From assembly GCA_016716745.1 (NCBI GenBank), contig JADJVD010000007.1, positions 186,001 to 250,000 of the forward strand: a stretch of 64,000 bases of DNA, in the 5' to 3' direction. The position numbers and the translations under genes are program-made. The stretch's first letter is position 1, and the number at the start of each line of letters is the position of its first letter. Under the pieces are notes generated by a model. The model saw only the letters and a list, made by a program, of their open reading frames with translations. It searched no databases and was not told the origin of the DNA. This DNA is from Hyphomicrobiales bacterium. GTDB lineage: Bacteria; Pseudomonadota; Alphaproteobacteria; Rhizobiales; Beijerinckiaceae. This document shows positions 44,702 through 53,884 of this stretch, piece after piece.

Positions 44702-45097
44702 ATGTCGCAGAGAATTCTGCTGGGCGTCATCGCCCTGTGCGTGGCGGCTCTCGGAGGATGGTATTTCGTCCGGTCCGGCCGCAGCGCGACCGTCGAGGCG
44801 CGCGTCGTCTCCGTCTCGCAGCAATGCTACCTGCGCTTCGAGCGCGACGGCGCGACGCGCTACTCGAAGCTGGCGCCTTGCGAGGCCGCCAAGGCGGCGG
44901 CGCAGGCCGCGCCGTCCACGACCAAGGCGTTGCGCCTGACCCGCGCGGTCGAGTTGCTCTACGTCTCTCCGGCCAACGGCGCCGTCGCGCGCGCGACCGT
45001 CGCCGAGTCGACGGTCTCGTCCTCTCCGCTGAAGGAAGGCGACGTCATTCGCATCCGCGCGAAGACCGATCGCGCCGGCGTCGTGTCCGCGCTGTAA
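44702..45097 (+). CDS. Small membrane-anchored protein of unknown function (first of a pair)
   Basis: A 131-residue protein with one N-terminal hydrophobic anchor (RILLGVIALCVAALGGWYFV, residues 4-23) and a small extracytoplasmic domain of beta character. That domain starts EARVVSVSQQCYLRFERDG and has two cysteines about 20 residues apart, ending DVIRIRAKTDRAGVVSAL. No family recognised. The next gene, 15 bases after its stop, encodes a protein of the same plan, so they appear to be an operon and possibly distant paralogues. Confidence 0.65.
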   Translation: MSQRILLGVIALCVAALGGWYFVRSGRSATVEARVVSVSQQCYLRFERDGATRYSKLAPCEAAKAAAQAAPSTTKALRLTRAVELLYVSPANGAVARATVAESTVSSSPLKEGDVIRIRAKTDRAGVVSAL

Positions 45098-45112
45098 GAC
45101 CGGGAGGATCGC

Positions 45113-45565
45113 ATGGCCGTGAAACTCTACGCCGCCGCAGGGATCGCCCTCGCCATGACGGGCCTGATCGGCGGGGTCGAGGTCAACAACCTCCTCAACT
45201 ACCGCTACACGCGGGCGACGGTGCTCGACGTGTCGCCGCCCAAATGCAGCGTCTCGAACGAGAAATGGTACGTCGTCTTCCGGCGCAAGACATCGATCTC
45301 CAGCATCGATTGCGCGACGGCGGAAATGCTTGTCGGCTACGACGACGACATGAAAGGCGGCGAGGTCGCCTACGACCAGCCGGTGAAGGTGAGCTATCTC
45401 GACGCGGTCGACGGCAAGACGAAGGAGCACGTTTTCCATGCGCGCGAGCGCTTCGTCGTCCAGCCGGGCGGGCAGATCCTCATTCGCACGCACAAGAGCA
45501 AGCCGGGCGTCGTCAACTCCGGACAGTGGACGGAAGACCTTTCGCGTCTCGCCCCCGGCGCCTGA
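45113..45565 (+). CDS. Small membrane-anchored protein of unknown function (second of a pair)
   Basis: A 150-residue protein with a hydrophobic N-terminus (AAAGIALAMTGLIGGVEV, about residues 6-23) and an exported domain beginning ATVLDVSPPKCSVSNEKWYV. SSIDCATAEMLVGY supplies a second cysteine, and QPVKVSYLDAVDGKTKEH a beta-rich part. The layout (anchor, A-x-V-x-x-V-S, Cys, then a second Cys about 20-25 residues on) echoes the preceding gene. The start has GGGAGG just upstream. Function unknown. Confidence 0.66.
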   Translation: MAVKLYAAAGIALAMTGLIGGVEVNNLLNYRYTRATVLDVSPPKCSVSNEKWYVVFRRKTSISSIDCATAEMLVGYDDDMKGGEVAYDQPVKVSYLDAVDGKTKEHVFHARERFVVQPGGQILIRTHKSKPGVVNSGQWTEDLSRLAPGA

Positions 45566-45667
45566 TCGCCGGCCGCGGTCGCGCCCCGGCGCCATGACAG
45601 GCGCGCGGTTCGGCGCTATGTCGGGGCTGCGCGGCCCTTGCGGCCGCCGTGCGCCCGGAGCCCGCCG

Positions 45668-45955
45668 ATGACCGTTCCCGATCTCGATCTCGACGCCCGC
45701 CGTCGCCGCGCCCGCGTGCGCGCCTGGCGACGGGGCCTGCGCGAGATGGACCTGATCATGGGCGGCTTCTTCGACGCGCACGGCGCGACGCTGTCGGCCG
45801 ACGAACTCGGCGAATTCGAGGCGCTGCTCGACGAGTCGGATCGCGACGTTTTCTCGTGGATCAGCGGCGAGCTGCCGCTGCCGGCCGAGCGGGACGGCCC
45901 GGTGTTCCGCCGGATAGCGGCGTTCCACACCCATCAGGCGCCGCTGTTCGACTGA
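45668..45955 (+). CDS. sdhE: FAD assembly factor SdhE
   Basis: A 95-residue five-helix protein that helps insert covalent FAD into the flavoprotein subunit of succinate dehydrogenase. The signature is present as AWRRGLREMDLIMGGFFDAH (about 18-37; RGxxExD). ADELGEFEALLDESDRDVFS follows. The ATG at 45668 is chosen so the protein begins just before the RGxxE helix as in the family. It lies between the small anchored proteins and mfd, as in many related genomes where recG, sdhE and mfd neighbour each other. Confidence 0.92.
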   Translation: MTVPDLDLDARRRRARVRAWRRGLREMDLIMGGFFDAHGATLSADELGEFEALLDESDRDVFSWISGELPLPAERDGPVFRRIAAFHTHQAPLFD

Positions 45956-46066
45956 ACCGCGCGGCGCGGTTGCGGCGCCGTCGATTGTGAAAGCCCGCGC
46001 GGCGGCCTATATGGCCGGGCAACGGAGGCTCGCGATCGCGCGCCGCCGCGCTCGTCGTTCCGGATC

Positions 46067-49000
46067 TTGCCCTTGCCGCCTGCACCCAAATCCAACGCTC
46101 TGCTCCGCTCCGCTGTCTCGCAGCTTGAGGCCGGAGCAAGCCTCACCTTCGCGCGCGCGCCGGACGGCTTCGACGCCTTTCTGGCGGCCGATCTCGTGCG
46201 CGGGCTCGCCGCAGGCGCCGAGGGCAGGGCGGCCGCGCTCGTCCATGTGGCGCGCGACGGCCAGCGCGCGCAGGCCTTCGAGGAGTCCTTCCGCTTCGCC
46301 GCGCCCGACGTCGAGATCGTCTCGCTGCCCGCCTGGGACTGCCAGCCTTACGACCGCGTGTCGCCGAACGCCGCCATCGCCGCGCAGCGCATGTCGGCGC
46401 TGGCGCGGCTCGCCCGCGCGCGCGGCTCGGCCGAGCGGCCGCGCATCCTGTCGACCACCGTCAACGCGATGCTCCAGCGCCTTGCCCCGCGCGACTGGGT
46501 GGCGGCCGAAACGCTCGCCGCCGCGCCCGGCAACGCGCTCGACATGAACGACCTCGTGCGCTGGCTCGAAAGCCACGGTTTCCTGCGCTCATCGACCGTG
46601 CGCGAGACCGGCGAATACGCCGTGCGCGGCGGCATTCTCGATTTGCAGGCGCCCGGCATGGCCGCACCGGTGCGGCTCGATTTCTTCGGCGATACGCTGG
46701 AGTCGATCCGCGCCTTCGATCCCGAGACGCAGCGCACGACGACGCAGATGCGCAGTCTCGAATTCACGCCGATGAGCGAGTTGCAGCTCACCAGCGACAC
46801 GATGCGCCGCTTCCGACAGGCGTATGTGACCGAATTCGGCGCGCAGACGCGCGGCGACGCGCTCTACGAGGCCGTGAGCGAGGGGCGCCGCCACCCCGGC
46901 GTCGAGCATTGGCTGCCGCTCTTCCACGAGCGCATGGACACGCTGTTCGACTATGCCGGCGACGCGCCGATCCTGCTCGACCGGCTCGCCGAGGACGCCG
47001 CCGGCGAGCGCCTCGCGCTGATCAAGGACTACTACGACGCGCGCAAGGAGGCCTACGACGCCGATCCCGCTGGCGTCGACTACAAGCCGCTGAAGCCCGA
47101 CGCGCTGTATCTCGACCCTGCGGAATGGCGGCGACGGCTCGACGGATCGAGCCTCGCCCGCGTGACGCCCTTCGCGCAGCCGCCGGCGCCGCAGATCGTC
47201 GATTGCGGCGGCCGCGAGGGGCGCAGCTTCGCGCCCGAGCGCGCCGACGAGAACGCCAACGTCTTCGAGGCCGCCACCGCGCATCTGCGCGCGCTGCAGG
47301 AACAGGGCCGCCGCGTCGTCCTCGCCGGCTGGTCGGACGGCTCGCGCGAGCGCCTCGCCGGCGTAATGGCCGATCACGGCCTGAAGGCGGTGGAGACGGT
47401 CGCAAGCCTCGGCCAGGCGCTCGCCCTGCCGCGCGAGAAGATCGCGCTCGCGGTGCTGCCGCTCGAAAAAGGCTTCGAGGTCGGCGATCTCGCCGTCGTC
47501 GGCGAACAGGACATTCTGGGCGACCGCCTCGTGCGCGGCCGCAAGAAGGCGCGGCGCGCGCAGGATTTCCTCTCCGAAGTCGCCGCGCTGACGCCGGGCG
47601 ATCTCGTCGTGCATGTCGATCACGGCATCGGCCGCTTCGTCGGCCTGAAGACCATCGAGGCGGCGGGCGCGCCGCACGATTGCCTCGAACTGCACTACGC
47701 CGGCGGCGACAAGCTGTTCCTGCCGGTCGAAAATCTCGAACTGCTGTCGCGCTACGGCTCGGAGGAGACGACCGCCGAACTCGACCGGCTCGGCGGCGTC
47801 GGCTGGCAGACGCGCAAGGCGCGGATGAAGAAGCGCATCCGCGAGATCGCGCACGCGCTCGTGCGCATCGCCGCCGAGCGGCAGTTGCGGCAGGCGCCCA
47901 AGCTCGTCGCGCCGAACGGCCTCTACGACGAATTCGCCGCGCGCTTCCCCTACGAGGAGACGGAGGATCAGCTCCGCGCCATCGAGGACGCGCTGGAGGA
48001 TCTGGCCGCCGGCAAGCCGATGGACCGGCTCATCTGCGGCGACGTCGGCTTCGGCAAGACGGAGGTGGCGCTGCGCGCCGCCTTCGCCGCCGCGCTCAAC
48101 GGCAAGCAGGTCGCCGTCGTCGTGCCGACGACGCTGCTCGCGCGCCAGCACCACCGCACCTTCGCGCAACGCTTCGCCGGCCTGCCGGTGACGATCGCGC
48201 AGCTCTCCCGCATGGTCGGCGCGGCCGATCAGAAGGCGGCGAAGCAGGGCCTCGCCGACGGCTCGGTCGACATCGTCGTCGGCACCCACGCGCTGCTCGG
48301 CAAGGCGATCTCGTTCAAGGATCTCGGCCTCGTCATCGTCGACGAGGAGCAGCATTTCGGCGTCAAGCACAAGGAGCGGCTGAAGGAGCTGCGCGCCGAG
48401 GTGCATGTGCTGACGCTCTCGGCGACGCCGATCCCGCGCACGCTGCAACTCGCCATGACCGGCGTGCGCGACATGTCGATCATCGCCACGCCCCCGGTCG
48501 ACCGGCTCGCCGTGCGCACCTTCGTGACGCCGTTCGACCCGCTGGTAATGCGCGAGGCGCTGTTGCGCGAGCGCTATCGCGGCGGCCAGTCCTTCTACGT
48601 CGTGCCGCGCATCGAGGATCTCGACGACGCCTCCGCCTTCCTGCGCGAGCATGTGCCGGAGGCCAGGTTCATCGTCGCGCACGGGCAGATGGCGGCGACG
48701 GAGCTGGAAGAGAAGATGACCGCCTTCTACGAGGGCAAGGCGGACATTCTGGTCTCGACCACCATCGTCGAATCCGGCCTCGACATTCCCACCGCCAACA
48801 CGCTGATCGTGCATCGCGCCGACATGTTCGGCCTGGCGCAGCTCTATCAGTTGCGCGGCCGCGTCGGCCGCTCGAAGACGCGCGCCTACGCGCTGTTCAC
48901 GCTGCCGGCCAAGAAGCAGATCACCGCGCAGGCCGAGAAGCGGCTGAAGGTGCTGCAATCGCTCGACACGCTGGGCGCGGGCTTCCAGCTCGCCAGCCAC

Positions 49001-49717
49001 GATCTCGACATTCGGGGCGCCGGCAATCTGCTCGGCGACGAACAGTCCGGCCATATCAAGGAGGTGGGCTACGAACTCTACCAGCAGATGTTGCAGGACG
49101 CGATCGAGATGCTGAAGGCCGGCGTCGAGGAGCCGGCGGAGGAGACATGGTCGCCCGCCATCACCATCGGCGCGCCGGTGACGATCCCGGAGGATTACGT
49201 CTCCGACCTGACGCTGCGCCTGCAACTCTACAAGCGCCTCTCGACGCTCGAGACCGACGAGGAGATCGAGAGCTTCGGCGCCGAGATGGTGGACCGCTTC
49301 GGCCCCGCGCCGAGCGAGGTCAGGCAGTTGCTGAAACTCGTGTCGATCAAGGCGCTCTGCCGTCGCGCGCATGTCGAGAAGGTGGACGCCGGCCCGAAGG
49401 GCGTCATCGTCGCGTTCCGCGACAATTCGTTCGCCAATCCGCAGGGGCTGGTGCGTTTCGTCTCCGGCGAGGGCCCCCGCGCCAAGGTGCGGCCCGACAT
49501 GCGCATCGTCTTCATGCGCGACTGGGACACGCCCGACGAACGCCTCGAAGGCGCGCGCCAGATCCTGCGCACGCTGGTCGGCATTGCCGAGAAAGAAAGC
49601 GGCGTAACGCCCCGGACCGCGAGCCTCCGGCTCGCATGGGGCTCCCCGCGAGCCTCACCCTCGCATGGCGGCGCAGCGAGCCGGAGGCTCGCGGTCCGCG
49701 CTCTCACGCCCGCGTAA
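46067..49717 (+). CDS. mfd: Transcription-repair coupling factor Mfd (with repeat-derived C-terminal tail)
   Basis: Removes RNA polymerase stalled at lesions and recruits UvrA. The 1216-residue product has the UvrB-like N-terminal region (LPAWDCQPYDRVSPNAAIAA, about 88-107), the RNA-polymerase-binding CarD-like domain (GDLVVHVDHGIGRFVGLKTI, about 512), the motor with LICGDVGFGKTEVALRAAFA (Walker A, about 655) and IVDEEQHFGVKHKERLK (DEEQ box), and the C-terminal TRCF domain. No ATG fits; TTG at 46067 or 46073 is the best start, as everything upstream lacks similarity. The last 34 codons or so (from about 49613) are encoded by an intergenic-type inverted repeat, so the usual C-terminus has been extended. 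Confidence 0.94.
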   Translation: MPLPPAPKSNALLRSAVSQLEAGASLTFARAPDGFDAFLAADLVRGLAAGAEGRAAALVHVARDGQRAQAFEESFRFAAPDVEIVSLPAWDCQPYDRVSPNAAIAAQRMSALARLARARGSAERPRILSTTVNAMLQRLAPRDWVAAETLAAAPGNALDMNDLVRWLESHGFLRSSTVRETGEYAVRGGILDLQAPGMAAPVRLDFFGDTLESIRAFDPETQRTTTQMRSLEFTPMSELQLTSDTMRRFRQAYVTEFGAQTRGDALYEAVSEGRRHPGVEHWLPLFHERMDTLFDYAGDAPILLDRLAEDAAGERLALIKDYYDARKEAYDADPAGVDYKPLKPDALYLDPAEWRRRLDGSSLARVTPFAQPPAPQIVDCGGREGRSFAPERADENANVFEAATAHLRALQEQGRRVVLAGWSDGSRERLAGVMADHGLKAVETVASLGQALALPREKIALAVLPLEKGFEVGDLAVVGEQDILGDRLVRGRKKARRAQDFLSEVAALTPGDLVVHVDHGIGRFVGLKTIEAAGAPHDCLELHYAGGDKLFLPVENLELLSRYGSEETTAELDRLGGVGWQTRKARMKKRIREIAHALVRIAAERQLRQAPKLVAPNGLYDEFAARFPYEETEDQLRAIEDALEDLAAGKPMDRLICGDVGFGKTEVALRAAFAAALNGKQVAVVVPTTLLARQHHRTFAQRFAGLPVTIAQLSRMVGAADQKAAKQGLADGSVDIVVGTHALLGKAISFKDLGLVIVDEEQHFGVKHKERLKELRAEVHVLTLSATPIPRTLQLAMTGVRDMSIIATPPVDRLAVRTFVTPFDPLVMREALLRERYRGGQSFYVVPRIEDLDDASAFLREHVPEARFIVAHGQMAATELEEKMTAFYEGKADILVSTTIVESGLDIPTANTLIVHRADMFGLAQLYQLRGRVGRSKTRAYALFTLPAKKQITAQAEKRLKVLQSLDTLGAGFQLASHDLDIRGAGNLLGDEQSGHIKEVGYELYQQMLQDAIEMLKAGVEEPAEETWSPAITIGAPVTIPEDYVSDLTLRLQLYKRLSTLETDEEIESFGAEMVDRFGPAPSEVRQLLKLVSIKALCRRAHVEKVDAGPKGVIVAFRDNSFANPQGLVRFVSGEGPRAKVRPDMRIVFMRDWDTPDERLEGARQILRTLVGIAEKESGVTPRTASLRLAWGSPRASPSHGGAASRRLAVRALTPA
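49613..49698. repeat. Palindromic repeat family C, inverted pair at the mfd 3' end
   Basis: Two perfect 23-base inverted arms (49613-49635 and 49676-49698) flank a 40-base centre that contains a further partial copy (CCGCGAGCCT near 49646). The same 23-mer occurs at 36492-36514. The element lies in the mfd reading frame and ends just before the stop of the convergent gene at 49704, so it may also serve as a bidirectional transcription stop. Confidence 0.9.
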
Positions 49718-50869
49718 AATCCTCGCCGCCGCTGACGGCGACGCCGCGCCATTCGAGCGCGCCGTCGCGGGCGAGGCGCCATTCGCAGGCGACCAGCTCC
49801 TCCTCGTCGAGCGGAAAGCTGTGCGGCGGGCCGGGGAAGGGCGCCGCGCGCCCCATCTCGTCGCGCCGCTCGCCGATGGCGGCGATCTCGCCGATGCGCA
49901 CGAGATCGACGATGGGCGAATCCGCGTCGAGCGGATCGCAGACGGCCTGCGCCTCGTCGCGGACCAGAACGATGGTGGCGATCTTCAGCTTTTCGGCGCG
50001 CGCGAGACGCGCGAGTTCGCGCCGAGCGCCAGCGGCGCGACGAGATGGGCCGCGCGTCGCTCGGCCAAAGCCGCGACGAGCGAGGCCGTCTCGAACGGGG
50101 CGTGCAGATGCAGCGGCGCGCCGCTGAGCAGCGAGGCGATCGGCCCGGCGACGAGACCGGCGAAGCGCGTCGGCGAGATCGTCGAGACGAGCGGCAGCCC
50201 GGCGCCGATCTGCGAGCGCGCCAGAAAGTCGAGCGCTGCGGCGGCGAGCGTCGTCTGCTCGTGACGCACCGGCGCAGGCCCGTCCCGCCCGTCGTGAAAG
50301 GTGACGACGGGTGCGGCGGCGACCCGTTGCTGGACCGTCGCGAACGCTTCGTCGTCGAGCCGCACCGCGCCCTCGGCCTCGCCGCCCGCACAGCCGACGA
50401 AGCGAACGGTTTCGACATCGGCGGCGACGCGCAGCAGCGTCGGTCCGAGCGGGACCGCGCCGATCCGCGCCGGCCCGGCGACGGCGGCGGCTCCGACCGC
50501 GCGCGCCATCGCCGCCAGCCTGTCGGCCTCCGCGCCGGCCGGCGCGAGCGCCGCGACGAGACCGGCGCGCGCCGCGCCCAGCAGCAGCAGAACCGTGTCG
50601 GGATCGGCCGCGCCGACGATCAGCAGGCTTTCGCCCGGCGCCAGCTCGCACTCGGCCAGCGCGCAGGCGATGCGGCGGGCGACGCCGTCCATCTCGGCGA
50701 AGGTCAGGGAGCGCTCGGCGACGCCCTCGCCCGAGGCGCTGAGCGCGAGGCGGTCGCCGCGCAGCCGCGCCGCGCCGAGCAACAACGGATCGAGCGCGCA
50801 GGCCGCGAGCGCGCGCCGCCCGCTACCCGCCGAACGCTGCGTTGCGCTCATTCCCGCCGCCAGACTCAT
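49704..50869 (-). pseudogene. Degenerate adenylate-forming (AMP-binding, ANL) protein, frame interrupted
   Basis: The first frame from 50869 reads like the N-terminal domain of acyl-CoA synthetases: LTFAEMDGVARRIACALAEC, then LLLLGAARAGLVAALAPAG, then GLVAGPIASLLSGAPLHLHA. The usual ATP-binding signature (TSGTTGxPKG) is replaced by TFHDGRDGPAPVRHEQTT, and the later YGxTE and TGD motifs are absent. After about 50020 the coding pattern moves to another frame (ELARLARAEKLKIATIVLVR, to a stop at 49704). Adding one base restores about 388 residues, shorter than a full enzyme (over 500). Even repaired it is likely inactive as a ligase. It follows the YejA-like gene by 37 bases on the same strand. 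The start has GAGGAGG about 10 bases upstream. Confidence 0.68.
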
Positions 50870-50906
50870 CGCGAGGGCCTCCTCGTCACTGCTGCGCGCG
50901 CGCACA

Positions 50907-52736
50907 TCATTTCGCCCGCCACCATGCGTCGGTCGTCACGCCGAACAGCGGGTAGCGCGCGGGATGGCCGAGCGCCGCCGAATAGGCGATCCACTGATCG
51001 GAGGTGTGGTAGAACGGAACGATGTAGAAGCCCGACAGCAGCACGCGGTCGAGCGCGCGAACGGCGGCGACGAAATCCTCGCGCGACTCGGCCGAGACGA
51101 TCGCCGCGATCATCGCGTCGATGGCGGGCGAGGCCGCGCCGGCGAGGTTGAACGCGCCTTCCTGATGGGCGCTCGCCGAGCCCCAACGGGCGCGCTGCTC
51201 GTTGCCGGGCGAGGGCGAGGCGATCCACGTCCCCGGCATCATGTCGAACTCGAACTTCTGCCGGCGGCGCTGATACTGCACCTCGTCGACGACGCGCACC
51301 CGCGCGGCGACGCCGATGCGCTTCAGGCTCTCGCCATAGTTGACGGCGATGCGCTCCTGGCTGCGCGAGGTGACCATGATCTCGAAGGCGAAGCGCTCGC
51401 CCGTCTGCGCGCTGACGAGTGCCCCGTCGGCGAGGCGCCATCCGGCCTCGGCGAGCAGCGCGAGGGCGCGCTTGGCCGTCGTTCGGTCGCGGCCGGTGCC
51501 GTTGGTCGTCGCCGGCCGCCACGCTCCTTCCAGAATGTCGGCGCGCGCGGCGCCGGGGAAGGGGGCGAGCAGCTCGCGCTCGCGCGCCGAGGCGGGCTTG
51601 CCGACGGAGGCCAGATCGGACTCGTCGAAGAAGCTTTTCGTGCGCGTGTAGAGCCCGCCGAACAGATTGGCGTTCACCCACTCGAAATCGAACATCAGGC
51701 CGAGCGCCTCGCGCACGCGGATGTCGGCAAACAGCGCCCGGCGCGTGTTGAAGGCGAAGCCGTCCATCCCCTTCGGCAGGCCGAAGGGCACGCTCTCCTT
51801 GCGCACGCGCCCCTCGCGCACGGCGTTGAAATCGTAGCCGCGCGCCCAGCGCGTCGGGTCGGTCTCCAGCCGATAATCGTAGAGGCCGGCCTTGAACGCC
51901 TCGAACAGCGCGTTGGCGTCGCGATAATAGTCGATGCGGATCTCGTCGAAATTGAACAGGCCGCGATGGATCGGCAGATCCTTGCCCCAGTAGTCGGGAT
52001 TGCGTTTCAGCGTCAGCCGCTCGCCAGGCTTCACCTCGGCCACGACATAGGGGCCGGTGGCGACCGGCGGCTCGAGCGTCGTGTCGTTGAAGGTCGCCGG
52101 ATCGACCTTGTGTTTGGCCAGCACCGGCATCAGCGCCAGCGTCAGCGGCAATTCGCGGTCGCCTATGCCGGTCAGATCGTAGCGGATCGTGCGGTCGTCG
52201 ACGCGCTCGGCCGCGCGCACCTGCGCGAAGGCGGCGCGCTGCTGCGGGCGCCCTTGCGTCTTCAACAGATCGAAGGTGAACAGCACGTCGTCCGCCGTCA
52301 CCGGCCGACCGTCCGAAAAGCGCGCCTTCGGGTTCAGGCGAAACACGACGTAGGAGCGCGCCGCGTCCGTCTCGATCGATTCGGCGAGCAGCCCGTAGAG
52401 CGTGAAAGGCTCGTCGAGCGAGCGCGCCATCAGCGTCTGGAAGACGTTGACGTTCAGGCCCTGCGCCGTCGAACCCGCCTTCAGGTTGAAGGGGTTGAGG
52501 CTGTCGAAGGCGCCTTGCAGGCCGAGCACGAGCCGTCCGCCCTTCGGCGCGTCGGGATCGGCGTAGGGCAGATGCGCGAAGTCGGCCGGCAGGGCGGGGG
52601 CGCCGTGCATCGCGATGGCGTGCTGCGGCGTGGCCGGGGGCGTTGGCGCGGCGGTCTGCGCCGCCGCCGGCGCGGCCGCCGCGACGACGAGCGACGCGAG
52701 CCCGGCGAGGGCGCGCCGAATCGGTCTGCAAATCAT
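50907..52736 (-). CDS. Extracellular solute-binding protein, family 5 (YejA-like peptide binding)
   Basis: A 609-residue periplasmic protein of the SBP_bac_5 family. The signal peptide is at residues 1-27 (ALAGLASLVVAAAAPAAAQ). Family landmarks are GAFDSLNPFNLKAGSTAQGL (about 73-92), RLNPKARFSDGRPVTADDVL (about 132), GERLTLKRNPDYWGKDLPIH, and VRKESVPFGLPKGMDGFAFN, a YejA-like feature. YejA serves oligopeptide/microcin C-type uptake, but no permease or ATPase genes lie here, so it may pair with components elsewhere. Divergent from the IalB-like gene; upstream of the ANL-like gene. Confidence 0.88.
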   Translation of the reverse strand: MICRPIRRALAGLASLVVAAAAPAAAQTAAPTPPATPQHAIAMHGAPALPADFAHLPYADPDAPKGGRLVLGLQGAFDSLNPFNLKAGSTAQGLNVNVFQTLMARSLDEPFTLYGLLAESIETDAARSYVVFRLNPKARFSDGRPVTADDVLFTFDLLKTQGRPQQRAAFAQVRAAERVDDRTIRYDLTGIGDRELPLTLALMPVLAKHKVDPATFNDTTLEPPVATGPYVVAEVKPGERLTLKRNPDYWGKDLPIHRGLFNFDEIRIDYYRDANALFEAFKAGLYDYRLETDPTRWARGYDFNAVREGRVRKESVPFGLPKGMDGFAFNTRRALFADIRVREALGLMFDFEWVNANLFGGLYTRTKSFFDESDLASVGKPASARERELLAPFPGAARADILEGAWRPATTNGTGRDRTTAKRALALLAEAGWRLADGALVSAQTGERFAFEIMVTSRSQERIAVNYGESLKRIGVAARVRVVDEVQYQRRRQKFEFDMMPGTWIASPSPGNEQRARWGSASAHQEGAFNLAGAASPAIDAMIAAIVSAESREDFVAAVRALDRVLLSGFYIVPFYHTSDQWIAYSAALGHPARYPLFGVTTDAWWRAK

Positions 52737-52987
52737 CGGCGCAGACTATGCCGTCGCGCCCGGCGCGTCATGCCGGGGCGCGCGCCGCGGCGGGCGTTGC
52801 CCTGCGCCCACAGAGGCGCGGGATCGGACCTGATGCGACGCAAACGCGCTGGCCTTGCGCGGCCGGGCAGGCTATGAGCGACCCCGTCATTTTACGGCCT
52901 CAATCCACACGGATGAGCGGCGACGCGTCGGTTTGGCCCGCGCGTGCGCCGCCGGGGCCGATCCGCCCAATGCAAAAAGGGGAAAGA

Positions 52988-53800
52988 ATGTCCGCCACCC
53001 GCACTCCCTTCGCCCGGCTCGGCCTGATGGCCGCGATGGCGGCGAGCCTTTCCATCGCCGCGGCGCCCGCCTTCGCGCAGCAGCCGGCGACGCCGCGTCC
53101 CGCCGCGCCCGCGCCTGCGGCTCCCGCGCCTGCCGCTCCCGGAGCGCCGGGCGCTCCCGCCGCCGCTGCGCCGACCGGGCCGATCAAGGTCGATCTCCAG
53201 CCCTCGCAGGAGGAGTGGACCAAGATCTGCGGCAAGGACAAGGGCGCCAACAAGGAGATCTGCTACACGACGCGCGACTTCGGGCAGGACCCGAACGAGC
53301 CGCCGGTGCTGGCGCTCGCCGTCTACGACGTGAAGGGCGAGGACGAGCGCATCGTCCGCTTGCTCCTGCCGGTCGCGCTGCTGCTGCAGAAGGGCTTCCG
53401 CTTCTACATCGACAAGGGCCAGCCCGAGCAGGGCCAGTTCGCCATCTGCTTCCCGAACGGCTGCTTCGCCGAGGCGAAGGTGAAGGGGACGACGATCGCC
53501 GCGCTGAAGAAGGCGACGACGCTGTCGATCCAGGTGCGCAACCAGGTCGACAACGAGGTCACCTTCACGCTGCCGATGAAGGACTTCGCCAAGGCCTTCG
53601 ACGGCGCGCCGATGGACCCGGCCGAACTCGAGCGCCGCCAGAAGGAGCTTCAGGACCAGCTCCAGAAGCGCTCCGAGGAAATGCGCCAGCAGCTCGAGAA
53701 GTCCGCCGGCGCCCCGCCTGCGACGCCGGCGCCGGCCGCGCCGGCCGCGCCCGCTCCGGCGGCGCCGGCTCCGGCGGCGCCCGCCGCGCCGAAGCCCTGA
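52988..53800 (+). CDS. IalB family (invasion-associated locus B) periplasmic protein
   Basis: A 270-residue exported protein of the IalB family, common in alphaproteobacteria; in Bartonella IalB is tied to erythrocyte invasion, but in free-living relatives the role is unknown. The signal peptide ends near AAAPAFAQQ (residue about 33), followed by an Ala/Pro-rich stretch. The IalB core (about 72-220) contains EWTKICGKDKGANKEICYTT, KGFRFYIDKGQPEQGQFAIC and FPNGCFAEAKVKG. A charged coiled coil (LERRQKELQDQLQKRSEEMR) and an Ala/Pro tail end it. The ATG at 52988 has GGGGAAAG upstream. Confidence 0.9.
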   Translation: MSATRTPFARLGLMAAMAASLSIAAAPAFAQQPATPRPAAPAPAAPAPAAPGAPGAPAAAAPTGPIKVDLQPSQEEWTKICGKDKGANKEICYTTRDFGQDPNEPPVLALAVYDVKGEDERIVRLLLPVALLLQKGFRFYIDKGQPEQGQFAICFPNGCFAEAKVKGTTIAALKKATTLSIQVRNQVDNEVTFTLPMKDFAKAFDGAPMDPAELERRQKELQDQLQKRSEEMRQQLEKSAGAPPATPAPAAPAAPAPAAPAPAAPAAPKP

Positions 53801-53832
53801 TCGCCGCACGGCGAGAGGTCCAGACGATCGCG

Positions 53833-53859
53833 GACGCGCGGGCCATCGGTCCGCGCGTC
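53833..53859 (+). terminator. Possible terminator after the IalB-like gene
   Basis: A nine-base-pair stem (GACGCGCGG with CCGCGCGTC, nine-base loop) about 30 bases after the IalB-like stop. The downstream T run is weak (TCTTGCGTTT), so efficiency is uncertain. It lies before the convergent hspQ gene. Confidence 0.4.
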
Positions 53860-53884
53860 TTGCGTTTGCGCGGCCTTCCGGCGG

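Noticed and set aside
46589..49372. A 927-codon open frame on the minus strand opposite mfd
   Set aside because: It mirrors the GC-rich codon pattern of mfd, has Arg/Asp/His-rich composition without any domain, and mfd is unmistakable on the other strand.
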